Of a DNA stretch of 64,000 nt, positions 33,736 to 41,659 are shown one piece after another (position 1 is the stretch's first letter; each line of letters starts with the position of its first letter). Under the pieces are notes generated by a model, which saw nothing but the letters and a program-made list of their open reading frames with translations, made no database searches and was not told the origin of the DNA. The DNA is from JBGTGG01 sp964398945. Its GTDB lineage: Bacteria; Bacteroidota; Bacteroidia; Cytophagales; Cyclobacteriaceae. The stretch is taken from positions 1 through 64,000 of the forward strand of contig CAYNOT010000015.1 of assembly GCA_964398945.1 (NCBI GenBank), given 5' to 3'. A program made the position numbers and the translations under genes.

Positions 33736-34329
33736 TTACTCTTCCAACTCCTTGAGAATATCTTCTGCGGAGTTTGTAATTTTTACATACTGACTGTACC
33801 CCCATCGTGAAAAAAGGTAGAGAAAAAGAAATATGGGTATCATCCAAAACCAAACGATTCCTTCTTGGATGAAATCCCTGTTATTCATGATTTTATTGGA
33901 AAGGAGGAGCGCAGCCAATAGAAAAGGAAAATTCAGATAGATAGCGACACGTTGTATCCGTAATATGTCCGCTTTGTACTTCGCATACTGATTCAGTACA
34001 TCTTTAAAATTTCCCAACCCAATATTCAGATTGCGGATTTTATTCCAAAACCACAACACCAAAATTGGAATTGGAATTAAGAATGTGATTGCCAATAATC
34101 CACTTGCTACCAAATACCAAGTATCTAGTTTTTGAAAATTCACAATGATTATGAATGCCATGGCAAAACAAATCACTGTACCCATTGTTTCGTATGCCGT
34201 GATTTTAGCAAATCGATTTTTATAACGCGCTTTCGTCATCTCCAAAATTAATTTATCAGTCATGGTTTGTTGCTTTTCAATTTTTTGGCTCATCTCTTCC
34301 CAAAGTGTTTTCATTTCTTCCAGTTCCAT
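33736..34329 (-). CDS. Membrane protein paired with an ECF sigma factor
   Basis: The 197-residue protein has a short N-terminal cytoplasmic helix region (KTLWEEMSQKIEKQ) and four membrane helices. It starts 3 nt after the sigma-factor gene. This arrangement is common in Bacteroidota, where the second gene is thought to be an anti-sigma-like or accessory membrane protein, but no zinc-binding anti-sigma motif is present. Function unproven. Confidence 0.65.
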   Translation of the reverse strand: MELEEMKTLWEEMSQKIEKQQTMTDKLILEMTKARYKNRFAKITAYETMGTVICFAMAFIIIVNFQKLDTWYLVASGLLAITFLIPIPILVLWFWNKIRNLNIGLGNFKDVLNQYAKYKADILRIQRVAIYLNFPFLLAALLLSNKIMNNRDFIQEGIVWFWMIPIFLFLYLFSRWGYSQYVKITNSAEDILKELEE

Positions 34330-34332
34330 ACT

Positions 34333-34818
34333 TCAGCCGTTTATTTGTGTTTTCAATTTCTGTTTTATGCGAAATAACCGGGTGCCTACATTGGTGGCGG
34401 TGAAACCGGTGATGCTGGCGATTTCTTCATAATTCTTTCCATCCAGATGAAGGATGATGAGCCCTTTTTCAATGACACTTAATTTTCCAATGTGTGCATT
34501 GAGGATTTTCATTTGTTCTTCAATGATCGTATCCTGCTCGTCCGCACGGTTTAGCAATTCAAAGTCTATCGCCACCTGTTGGCCTTTCTTTTTCTTCTTC
34601 CGGATATGGGTAATCGAAGTATTGAGTGCAATTCGATAAATCCAGGTGCTGATTTTTGATTCGCCCCGAAAAGTCCCAAACGACTTCCAGAGTTGAAAAA
34701 CTATTTCCTGGTAGAGGTCTTTTTGATCCTCATAATCATCGGAGTAGATGTTCGAGACTTTAAAGAGGATCCCCTTATGCGTTTTAATCAGCGCTACAAA
34801 TTCAGTTTCATCATGCAT
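34333..34818 (-). CDS. ECF-type RNA polymerase sigma factor
   Basis: The 161-residue protein has sigma region 2 (DQKDLYQEIVFQLWKSFGTFRGESKISTWIYRIALNT, described as DLYQEI...WIYRIA) and region 4 (LSVIEKGLIILHLDGKNYEEIASITGFTATNVGTRLFRIKQ, with the HTH at EEIASITGFTATNV). No region 3, as expected for ECF factors. It is probably controlled by the adjacent membrane protein. Confidence 0.92.
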   Translation of the reverse strand: MHDETEFVALIKTHKGILFKVSNIYSDDYEDQKDLYQEIVFQLWKSFGTFRGESKISTWIYRIALNTSITHIRKKKKKGQQVAIDFELLNRADEQDTIIEEQMKILNAHIGKLSVIEKGLIILHLDGKNYEEIASITGFTATNVGTRLFRIKQKLKTQING

Positions 34819-34911
34819 TCACTACCAAATTACAACCCATTGGTAAGGGAAGGGGACAAAAAATCACAGAAAAGAAAATATTTTTTGATTATCTGTTTGA
34901 CCGCGAAATTA

Positions 34912-34954
34912 GAGCGGGACGCTCAAAATGTGTGGGCCGTAGCGGGACGCTACG
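34912..34954. repeat. Two REP-like hairpins with GGA apex
   Basis: GAGCG-GGA-CGCTC (34912-34924) and CGTAGCG-GGA-CGCTACG (34938-34954). The GGA apex is the complement of the TCC apex at 35862, so the REPs on the two sides of the TacAT-like module are in opposite orientation. Confidence 0.7.
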
Positions 34955-34976
34955 ACCAGAGCATATCCGTTTTAGA

Positions 34977-35023
34977 TGTACAGCATTTTTCCACAAAAAA
35001 TTGAACTTGTACAGCATTTTTCC
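34977..35023 (+). promoter_or_regulatory. Two 16-bp direct repeats, probable TA operator
   Basis: TGTACAGCATTTTTCC occurs at 34977-34992 and again at 35008-35023, 31 bp apart (about three helical turns), just upstream of the antitoxin start at 35052. This is the expected arrangement for cooperative autorepression by a RHH antitoxin-toxin complex. Confidence 0.6.
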
Positions 35024-35051
35024 GTTATTTGCACGTATAAAATGAATATGT

Positions 35052-35333
35052 ATGGCAACCAAGGAACTATCTAGACTTGACCTCCGCATTCCCCGCAAGC
35101 AAAAGGACTATTTTGAGCAGGTTCTTGAAATAGGCGGCTTCCGGTCGCTTACCGATTTCATAATTAGCGCTGCTTCAGAAAAAGCCGAAGCTATTATGGA
35201 GAAGCACAATAATTGGCTATCGTCTGAAAACGATCGAAAGACATTCTTTAATGCACTTGTAAATCCTTCTGCACCAAATGACAAATTGAAACAGGCCATG
35301 AAAAAGCATAATGAATTCAAGTCGAAGAAATAG
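35052..35333 (+). CDS. DUF1778-type antitoxin (TacA-like)
   Basis: The 93-residue protein starts with a ribbon-helix-helix segment (SRLDLRIPRKQKDYFEQVLEIGGFRSLTDFIISAA) and ends in a flexible basic tail that would wrap the toxin (LVNPSAPNDKLKQAMKKHNEF, with the DUF1778-like F-NAL-NP-AP-KL pattern). It neutralises the adjacent acetyltransferase toxin and represses its own promoter, probably through the two 16-bp repeats. The TAG stop is immediately followed by the toxin ATG. Confidence 0.88.
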   Translation: MATKELSRLDLRIPRKQKDYFEQVLEIGGFRSLTDFIISAASEKAEAIMEKHNNWLSSENDRKTFFNALVNPSAPNDKLKQAMKKHNEFKSKK

Positions 35334-35822
35334 ATGCTTCACACAGTAACGTTAAATTCTTCGCACAAAAAGAATCTTTTCGTATGTGAAGAGCCTTCTT
35401 TGGAAGGTTATCTCAGGAAACAGGCTGGACAAGATGTCAAAAGACAAGTTGCAGCCTGTTTTATTTTAGAGGGCGAAGACGGTGCAGTCAAGGGTTATTA
35501 TACACTGTCAGCCGATAGTGTTGATCGAACTTTGATTCCAGGGGATCTTCAAAAGAAACTGCCTTATAAAAATTTGCCAGTCACTTTACTAGGTCGGCTT
35601 GCTCGTGATAGTAATTATAAAGGACAAGGTATTGGGGGGTTATTATTAGCTGATGCGTTAAGACGTGCTTATCTGGCTAGCTCCACAATCGGTGTTTGGG
35701 CGGTTGTAACTGACCCCATCAACGAGAAAGCCCGGGCTTTTTATGAAAGTTTCGGTTTTCTTTCATTGGAGAGTGAACGCATGTTCATTCCAATGGAAAC
35801 CATCAAAGCCTCGTTAAAATGA
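35334..35822 (+). CDS. GNAT-family acetyltransferase toxin (TacT-like)
   Basis: The 162-residue GNAT protein has the acetyl-CoA loop RDSNYKGQGIGGLLL, the YFES-like motif ARAFYESFGF and the DUF1778-partner pattern. TacT-type toxins acetylate the amino group of charged tRNAs and stop translation. The starting ATG directly follows the antitoxin stop. REP-like hairpins flank the module on both sides. Confidence 0.88.
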   Translation: MLHTVTLNSSHKKNLFVCEEPSLEGYLRKQAGQDVKRQVAACFILEGEDGAVKGYYTLSADSVDRTLIPGDLQKKLPYKNLPVTLLGRLARDSNYKGQGIGGLLLADALRRAYLASSTIGVWAVVTDPINEKARAFYESFGFLSLESERMFIPMETIKASLK

Positions 35823-35861
35823 ACAGCTAATTATCAAACCGGGTTTCAATCGCGCCCACCT

Positions 35862-35888
35862 CTGGTCGTAGCGTCCCGCTACGACCAG
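35862..35888. repeat. REP-like perfect hairpin with TCC apex
   Basis: CTGGTCGTAGCG (35862-35873), TCC, CGCTACGACCAG (35877-35888): a perfect 12-bp stem, 39 nt after the toxin stop. It matches the hairpin at 34938 in the opposite orientation. Confidence 0.8.
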
Positions 35889-35914
35889 GCACCCCAAAGT
35901 TAGTAGCATATATT

Positions 35915-36445
35915 CTATTGACCTACTTTTAACTTTGAAGCAACGGCTTCCGCTACTGGGTCTGCGTCAAAATTGCCAGAATAGCTGAAGGTTGCAACAA
36001 TTTGGCTTTCGTTGTTTAAGTCTACAATTTGACCTCGAATATCTTTGCATTGAACTCCGCCTTGAATAAAGCCTCTATCGCTGGTTACCTCAACATTATA
36101 TGTAAGGGTAATTAGGTATTGAGCGTTCACGTAGTTAGCATTTGATATGAATGTTTTTTTTCTTGTGGAGTCTTCCTGTGTCACCTTATTCTCATCCACT
36201 TCTGTCTGTCTACTTATGGAGGTTTCCGAAATCACCTTAAATCCATTTGACACCAAGGCATTTTTGAATGCGTCAAGCACATTTCCTCTGTCATTGGAGT
36301 TGAAAGCAACTGTAATAGTTGCCTTGGCATCAAAATTCTCGTTTACGAACACCTTTAAATTTTTATTCATTTTCTTAGCGTTCTGGGCAAAAACCGAAGG
36401 GCCAATTATGAAAAATGCAATTATGAAAATAATTAATCTTATCAT
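35915..36445 (-). CDS. Exported hypothetical protein
   Basis: The 176-residue protein has a Sec signal peptide (LIIFIIAFFIIGPSVFA, cleavage after FAQ). The mature part looks alpha/beta with strands such as NAQYLITLTYNVEVTS and QIVATFSYSG, and GNVLDAFKNALVSNGFKVISE; the layout is reminiscent of CsgG/LpoB-like or penicillin-binding-activator folds, which is only a guess. No lipobox. Transcribed alone. Confidence 0.6.
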   Translation of the reverse strand: MIRLIIFIIAFFIIGPSVFAQNAKKMNKNLKVFVNENFDAKATITVAFNSNDRGNVLDAFKNALVSNGFKVISETSISRQTEVDENKVTQEDSTRKKTFISNANYVNAQYLITLTYNVEVTSDRGFIQGGVQCKDIRGQIVDLNNESQIVATFSYSGNFDADPVAEAVASKLKVGQ

Positions 36446-36493
36446 GACTTTGTTTTTTATGCTACTACTTATTCGTTACAATGGAATACACAA

Positions 36494-37642
36494 TTAACCC
36501 ACAATCTCATCCCACGCTTTTGTAAACGCTTTCATTTCATCCAACGTACCGATACTCACCCGGCACCATTCCTGGTTTTTGTAATCCCAGATACGAATGC
36601 CAATTCCTTTGTCGGCCATTTGTCTTAATAGTTTCTGTCCATTGGTTTTGCATTCGAAGAACATGAAGTTGGCATGAGACTTACCGTGGAAATATCTTTT
36701 TTTGTCGAGGAAGTCCTCAAGGTGTTTTCGTGCTTCGTTGTTTTTCGTGCGGCTGAGGTTCATGAAATCCACATCGCCATAGCTCGCCATACCCGCAGCA
36801 ATGGCAATCTGGCTAATGGGATAACCCATTTGATATGGTGTCAATTTTCGAATGATATCAGGTTTCGCAACCAGGTACCCTAAGCGCATTCCGGCCAGCC
36901 CATAGATTTTTGAAAACGTGCGGCACACGATTACATTTTCCCCGGCACGCACCAAGTCCACCATCGAAGATTGTTGTTTGGGATCAAGGAATTCCAAATA
37001 CGCTTCATCACTAAAGACAATTGCTTTTTTGCTCGCTTCCAAACAGAATTCACGAACAATTTTCGAGTCGACCAATGTGCCGGTTGGGTTATTGGGATTC
37101 ACGACAAAGATCATACGCGTATCCTTTTTTATTGCGGAAAGCATGGCGCCATAATCATGTTCCAGCTTATCGTTTACATTGACCTTATCCCAACGCGCAT
37201 TGAACACTTGTGCGTAGTTCATCAATTCAGTAAAAGTTGGGTCAGCAGACATCACACTTCCGCCTTCGAGGCTGGCATAAAGCCCTGCAACAGATAGTGC
37301 TTCACTCGATCCCGGGCTCAACATGATATGGTCGGGCGATACATTTTCCTTTTCTGCAAGGAAGGCGCGGAGTGTATTCAGGCTGCGAAAGGGGTAGCGA
37401 TTCCCTTCATCCAAAATAGCATTTACAGCAGTGCGTGCTTTTGGTGATGGGCCATACGGATTCTCATTCGCATTCAGTCTGATATTTAACGGAGCAGTCG
37501 GAAATGTTTTCCAAAAACGTGTTTCTGCTTTACTCACCGGCATCGCCTCAAGTTTTGGAAGCATCATGGTGCTTAATGGAAGCCCGGCTGAAACGGCCAA
37601 TGCTGACTTGATCCAGGTTCTTCTTGAGGTAGTTGTATTCAT
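36494..37642 (-). CDS. Tat-exported histidinol-phosphate-aminotransferase-like enzyme
   Basis: The 382-residue fold-type I PLP enzyme resembles HisC: NANENPYGPSP, SPGSSEAL, NPNNPTGT, the DEAYLEF segment, Schiff-base lysine in TFSKIYGLAGMRLGY, and the C-terminal RIWDYKNQEWCRVSIGT with the phosphate-binding Arg. Unusually it begins with a twin-arginine signal (TTSRRTWIKSALAVSAGLP). The open frame runs back to 37675, but ATG 37642 places the Tat motif correctly. Exported HisC-like aminotransferases with Tat signals are common in Bacteroidota; substrate unknown. Confidence 0.85.
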   Translation of the reverse strand: MNTTTSRRTWIKSALAVSAGLPLSTMMLPKLEAMPVSKAETRFWKTFPTAPLNIRLNANENPYGPSPKARTAVNAILDEGNRYPFRSLNTLRAFLAEKENVSPDHIMLSPGSSEALSVAGLYASLEGGSVMSADPTFTELMNYAQVFNARWDKVNVNDKLEHDYGAMLSAIKKDTRMIFVVNPNNPTGTLVDSKIVREFCLEASKKAIVFSDEAYLEFLDPKQQSSMVDLVRAGENVIVCRTFSKIYGLAGMRLGYLVAKPDIIRKLTPYQMGYPISQIAIAAGMASYGDVDFMNLSRTKNNEARKHLEDFLDKKRYFHGKSHANFMFFECKTNGQKLLRQMADKGIGIRIWDYKNQEWCRVSIGTLDEMKAFTKAWDEIVG

Positions 37643-37753
37643 AAGTTTTTGGTTAGTGTGTGGAAGGTACCACAATGTTTCGCCAAATTCAATGCCTTTG
37701 GTGTAAAGCCTAACCCACTATTACCCCAATAGTATCTATAAGTATTTTATTGT

Positions 37754-38200
37754 TCATTTGAAAAGCCTGTTGTCGAAAGTGAATGGCTCTACTTTGATTA
37801 TTTTAATATCTTTTTTCCGGGTATGATTGGGGTTGATGAGAATATTATGTTCACCCCGAACCACAGAAGATGGAACCATCAGGCAAAGCGAATCATTTTT
37901 AATAAAATTTTCCCCAACGGTTTGGGTTGCTTTATTGTATGGAAACTGATTCCAATTTCTTGGCAATTTTAAAAGATTTGCAATTGAGTTATCGGGGATT
38001 TCAATTGTTGTTATAGCATAATCTGCAGGTACTGCCTCAGGTTTCATATGCACAAGGACTTCAACGGCACAAAGTGCCCTGGACTCGCTTGTATAAATTA
38101 TGGCTATGCCTTTTTTGTTCCATCTTCCGCCCGCAATTCTTGCACCATTCCCTGATAAGTCTTTTGCATATTTCATTTTACTGAGCCTGTAAACTTTCAT
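37754..38200 (-). CDS. RES-domain toxin (NAD+-degrading family)
   Basis: The 148-residue protein has the RES pattern: MKVYRLSKMKYA, GARIAGGRWNKKG, AIIYTSESRALCAVEVLVH, and late PSSVVRGEHNILINP with the conserved R-x-E/S-x-N-I/L-NP. RES toxins deplete NAD+ by phosphorolysis or hydrolysis and resemble ADP-ribosyltransferase folds. The Arg, Tyr and Glu expected in the pocket are present. The start overlaps the antitoxin stop by 4 nt. Confidence 0.9.
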   Translation of the reverse strand: MKVYRLSKMKYAKDLSGNGARIAGGRWNKKGIAIIYTSESRALCAVEVLVHMKPEAVPADYAITTIEIPDNSIANLLKLPRNWNQFPYNKATQTVGENFIKNDSLCLMVPSSVVRGEHNILINPNHTRKKDIKIIKVEPFTFDNRLFK

Positions 38201-38622
38201 GCAAGTACTCCATGTTCAATCCGGGTCAGCTCATCGATAACCATTTGAGTTCCTTTTTCCGTTCGGAGAAAATCCAATGGTTGCTTATTTCCAAATGAAA
38301 GGTTTTCACTTCGAAGCCATTTTATACATTTATCTTCGGAACCAAAAACTTCGATACCAAGTTGAATAGCTTCTTCAATTGAAAACAAACGTTGTGTAGC
38401 CGGGGACTCAAGACCTTTTTTTTCCCGTCTCTTTCGTTGAAGTGTCCTGGTTGAAATATTTAATATTTCAGCCCATTCTTCAGTTTCCAAATCCCTGTTC
38501 TCCAATACAAATTTTAGTGTTTTATACTGTATTCCGTGCTGGCTTCTTTCAGCAATTTCGATATGGTCCCTTGTAAGTATTGTTTTGATAAATTCAATCT
38601 CATTTGACATAACCCTTGACAT
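38197..38622 (-). CDS. Xre/MbcA/ParS-type antitoxin
   Basis: The 141-residue protein has an HTH in the middle (AEILNISTRTLQRKRREKKG) and the C-terminal DUF2384 domain (FSIEEAIQLGIEVFGSEDKCIKWLRSENLSFGNKQPLDFLRTEKG). It is the standard partner of RES toxins. Start may be ATG 38622 or 38610. Near-copies CATTTGACATAA (38601-38612) and CATTTGTCATAA (38660-38671) lie over and before the start and may be operator half-sites. Confidence 0.88.
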   Translation of the reverse strand: MSRVMSNEIEFIKTILTRDHIEIAERSQHGIQYKTLKFVLENRDLETEEWAEILNISTRTLQRKRREKKGLESPATQRLFSIEEAIQLGIEVFGSEDKCIKWLRSENLSFGNKQPLDFLRTEKGTQMVIDELTRIEHGVLA

Positions 38623-38677
38623 TTATTTTAAAAATAACCAATTGTCTTAAAACGAACGTCATTTGTCATAATAAAGT

Positions 38678-40477
38678 TTATTTCTTTATGTGGATTTCAT
38701 CCCTTGGGATTATCCCCATTTTCTTCATCAAAAACGTGGCATTCTTGCTGGTGCTCACACCGGGGTGCAGGGTATAATCAAATGAAAGCTCATCGCCTTT
38801 GATAAACGTTTCGAAATGCCAGTTGGCAATTTTTCCGGGAAGCTTGGTTTCCAAAATCCCCAAATCAATATCGTGTGTAGCCACCATACCAATGCAATCA
38901 TACTGACTAAGTTGCTGCATGAGTTCAAGTGATCCGGTGAGCTTATCACCCGAGTTGGTTCCTTTTAAAATTTCATCCAACAAAATAAGCAACCGCTTTC
39001 CGGTTTTCAATTCTTCAACAATATTGTGAAGGCGCAATAATTCTGCAAAAAAGTACGATTGATTTTCATTGATGGAATCGGTATTGCGCATGCCCGTAAA
39101 AATTTCAATCAACGGGCATTGCATCGACTTTGCACAAACGACAGAACCACTTAACGCCAATACTACATTTACACCCACTGCACGGAGGTACGTACTTTTT
39201 CCGGCCATGTTTGCCCCGGTCACAATCCAGAGGTTTGCATTTTTTCCAAGGTCGAGGTGGTTGTTTATGCGTTTTGAATCCGGGAGCAAGGGATGTCCAA
39301 TTTCTTCCGCAACTAAATGATTGGAATCCGTAATCTCGGGAAATACGAAATTCGGATGATTGAAGTGAAAGGTTGCCAACCCATTAAGTGCGTCTGCTTG
39401 TTGAACAGCTTCCAGCCATTTTTTAAGGTGTCCTTTGTTTTTTTCACGCCATTGTTCCAATCGATAAACGGAAAGGATATCATAGAGCATTGTGGTGTTT
39501 AAGAAAAGGCTGGCGAAAAAATTCAACCGCAAGTCCAACGCACGGGAGCGTGAAGAAAGAATCGCAAGTTGCTGCTCTGCTTCTTTTCCAAGGGAAGCAA
39601 TTTCCTGTAATGCACTTGAAGTCAATTGTTCTTGCTGAAGCAAACGAAAATGCTCACTGTATTTTTCAAACAAATAACGTTTGTCGCCAATATAATTTTG
39701 AACCAAGGTCACGCGTTTGGCATGCGACCCGATAATTGCCCATTGAATTAAGGAGACTAAAATAAACGGAAGATATAATCCTGAGATAATCCACAACAGT
39801 AATGTTGAAACGCTTAGGATTGGAAAGGCAACAATTGCTATTTTATAAATTGGCTTTCCGAAAATAATTGCATCCAATTTGAGCCAATGCAACAATTGCT
39901 CGTGGTCTTTTTTCTTTTCACCGGAGGTCATGCCGATGGCTTGAAACATCTGACGAAATTCCGATTTAGGGCCTAGTTCTTTTATCGCCTCTTGACGGGT
40001 TTGAATTTCTTCTTTTGATTTTAAGGGCGTTGTCAACATGGAAGCCAACATTTCACTTCCGGGTTCTGAACTGGTGCGGTTCAGCAATTGAAAAATAGAA
40101 CCTTTCCCAAAAATATCGAGGTCAACAACATAATGATGATTGTTGTCGATGAACTCGTTTCCTTCACCAAAAGAAGAAAGGTCTCCGCGCAATGCTTTTA
40201 GTTCACCTTCATTAATGATCAAATGGTTTTTGGCAAGGCTCAGTTGGTACTTGAGCTTTTCATGGATCGAAACCAGGTACATGTAACCAGTCGTGCCCAG
40301 CAACACCAGCCAAATAAAAGCAGGATTGCGAAACAGCAAATAAATCAACGCAAGTGTTGCCAGTGCCACGAGGACCCTTGCCCACGAAACAGAAGTTGTC
40401 TTTTTGCTGATTTCAGAAATTTGTTTTTGGAAGAAAGAAACTTTCCCCTGGTAAAAACTTTCGAGGTTGTTTGTCAT
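38678..40477 (-). CDS. Membrane-anchored MutS-like ATPase
   Basis: The 599-residue protein lacks the mismatch-reading domain of MutS. It has an N-terminal pair of membrane helices (LVALATLALIYLLF; FIWLVLLGTTGYMYLV), a second hydrophobic pair near residues 210-245, a MutS core/lever-like region, and a complete MutS ATPase domain with Walker A TGANMAGKSTYLR (near 424), MRNTDSINENQSYFFAEL and Walker B LLILLDEILKGTNSGDK. Such membrane-linked MutS-family proteins are frequent in Bacteroidota and are not canonical mismatch repair enzymes; role unknown. Coupled to msrC by a 1-nt overlap. Confidence 0.85.
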   Translation of the reverse strand: MTNNLESFYQGKVSFFQKQISEISKKTTSVSWARVLVALATLALIYLLFRNPAFIWLVLLGTTGYMYLVSIHEKLKYQLSLAKNHLIINEGELKALRGDLSSFGEGNEFIDNNHHYVVDLDIFGKGSIFQLLNRTSSEPGSEMLASMLTTPLKSKEEIQTRQEAIKELGPKSEFRQMFQAIGMTSGEKKKDHEQLLHWLKLDAIIFGKPIYKIAIVAFPILSVSTLLLWIISGLYLPFILVSLIQWAIIGSHAKRVTLVQNYIGDKRYLFEKYSEHFRLLQQEQLTSSALQEIASLGKEAEQQLAILSSRSRALDLRLNFFASLFLNTTMLYDILSVYRLEQWREKNKGHLKKWLEAVQQADALNGLATFHFNHPNFVFPEITDSNHLVAEEIGHPLLPDSKRINNHLDLGKNANLWIVTGANMAGKSTYLRAVGVNVVLALSGSVVCAKSMQCPLIEIFTGMRNTDSINENQSYFFAELLRLHNIVEELKTGKRLLILLDEILKGTNSGDKLTGSLELMQQLSQYDCIGMVATHDIDLGILETKLPGKIANWHFETFIKGDELSFDYTLHPGVSTSKNATFLMKKMGIIPRDEIHIKK

Positions 40478-40959
40478 TATAGGAATTTCTCAATTGCGCG
40501 CATCAATTTTTCTAGCGCTTCGCGGTCGGTTTCATCGAAGTCGTTGAGTTGGTCGCTGTCCACATCCAACACCAGTACAACTTCATTGTTTTTAAAAGCG
40601 GGCAACACGATTTCCGATTTGGAAGCAGAACTGCACGCAATGTGCCCGGGGAATTCATCCACATTGGGAACGATGATAGCGGTTTTATCTTCCCACGCTT
40701 TTCCGCACACACCCTTTCCTAAGTTGATGCGTGTGCAGGCAACCGGTCCCTGAAATGGCCCGAGTACCAATTGGTTTTCTTTCACCAGATAAAACCCCAC
40801 CCAAAAAAAACCCATTGCTTGTTTTAGTGCAGCGGCAATGTTTGAAAGGTTGGCGATCACATCCTGTTCGCCTGTGATTAGTCCTTCAATCTGCGGAAGC
40901 AACGATTCGTATTTTTCTTTTTTATCAGTAGAGGCTGATACAATTAATTCTTCGGCCAT
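40477..40959 (-). CDS. msrC: Free methionine-(R)-sulfoxide reductase (GAF domain)
   Basis: The 160-residue single GAF domain shows the fRMsr pattern: FFWVGFYLV, GPFQGPVACTRINLGKGVCGKAW and FPGHIACSSASKSEIVLP, with the three conserved cysteines (in ACTR, GVCG and IACS) used for catalysis and resolving. The enzyme reduces free Met-R-SO with thioredoxin. It sits between the cupin gene and the MutS-like gene with 1-nt overlaps (TAATG) at both ends, so the three form one operon. Confidence 0.9.
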   Translation of the reverse strand: MAEELIVSASTDKKEKYESLLPQIEGLITGEQDVIANLSNIAAALKQAMGFFWVGFYLVKENQLVLGPFQGPVACTRINLGKGVCGKAWEDKTAIIVPNVDEFPGHIACSSASKSEIVLPAFKNNEVVLVLDVDSDQLNDFDETDREALEKLMRAIEKFL

Positions 40960-41318
40960 TATATAATATCTAAATTTTTCTTTGTTCGTTCGTTCTTAAT
41001 GTTGCCCGTGTTGAGGGTTGAAGCGGGTTCAAATAGCATCACGTGGACTTCTTCGTCAGCAACCGGTTTGTGTTCCACTCCTTTCGGGACAATGATAAAC
41101 TCGCCTTCGTTTATTTCTTCGATGCAGTCCCGGAACTCAATTTTTAGTTTCCCTTTGATGACCAGGAACAATTCATCTTCATGCTCGTGGTGGTGCCAAA
41201 TGAATTCGCCTTTGAGTTTGGCGAGTTTTACGTGTTGCCCGTTGAGTTCACCTGCTATGCGCGGATTCCAGTGATCCTGAATGTTGGAGAGTTTATCTTT
41301 TATGTTTACAGTGTTCAT
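40959..41318 (-). CDS. Small cupin-domain protein
   Basis: The 119-residue protein is a single cupin barrel with the metal-binding motif HHHEHEDELFLVIKG and the second motif EGEFIIVPKGVEHKP. Start is placed at ATG 41318 (MNTVNIKDKL) since the preceding 13 residues of the open frame are not cupin-like. Enzymatic or sensor role unknown. Confidence 0.85.
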   Translation of the reverse strand: MNTVNIKDKLSNIQDHWNPRIAGELNGQHVKLAKLKGEFIWHHHEHEDELFLVIKGKLKIEFRDCIEEINEGEFIIVPKGVEHKPVADEEVHVMLFEPASTLNTGNIKNERTKKNLDII

Positions 41319-41448
41319 GCTGGAGTGATAACTGAATCTTTGGGCAATGGGTTTCAAAGTTATGATAATTTGACCTTAGAGAGAGGCTAAGTCCGGAAGT
41401 TTTGTACTATTCTATATCATAGTTCTTGCGCTCCAACCACGAAGCACC

Positions 41449-41639
41449 ATGCCGGAGTTTGTTCCGGCATCTAATTAATGTAACTACTAACTAAAAAGAC
41501 CCCGGAATGAAATCCGGGGTGGAGTGCAACTGGGATATAGTCCATCAAGTAATTTGAATTTGCGCCCTTGAAAATTATAGGTATTTCAAAAACCCTCGCA
41601 CACTAACCACGAAGCACCATGCCGGACCTGTTCCGGCAT
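41449..41639. repeat. Three REP-like hairpins (types B, C, B)
   Basis: ATGCCGGA/TCCGGCAT at 41449-41470, ACCCCGGA/TCCGGGGT at 41499-41520, and ATGCCGGA/TCCGGCAT at 41619-41639. Both B copies are preceded by AACCACGAAGCACC. The same types occur at 10438-10555. The rest of the 260-nt spacer holds no gene. Confidence 0.75.
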
Positions 41640-41659
41640 CTTTACTGTACTTAGTATTT

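Noticed and set aside
40223..40753. 176-residue plus-strand open frame
   Set aside because: Antisense to the MutS-like gene and msrC; composition is unlike neighbouring proteins.
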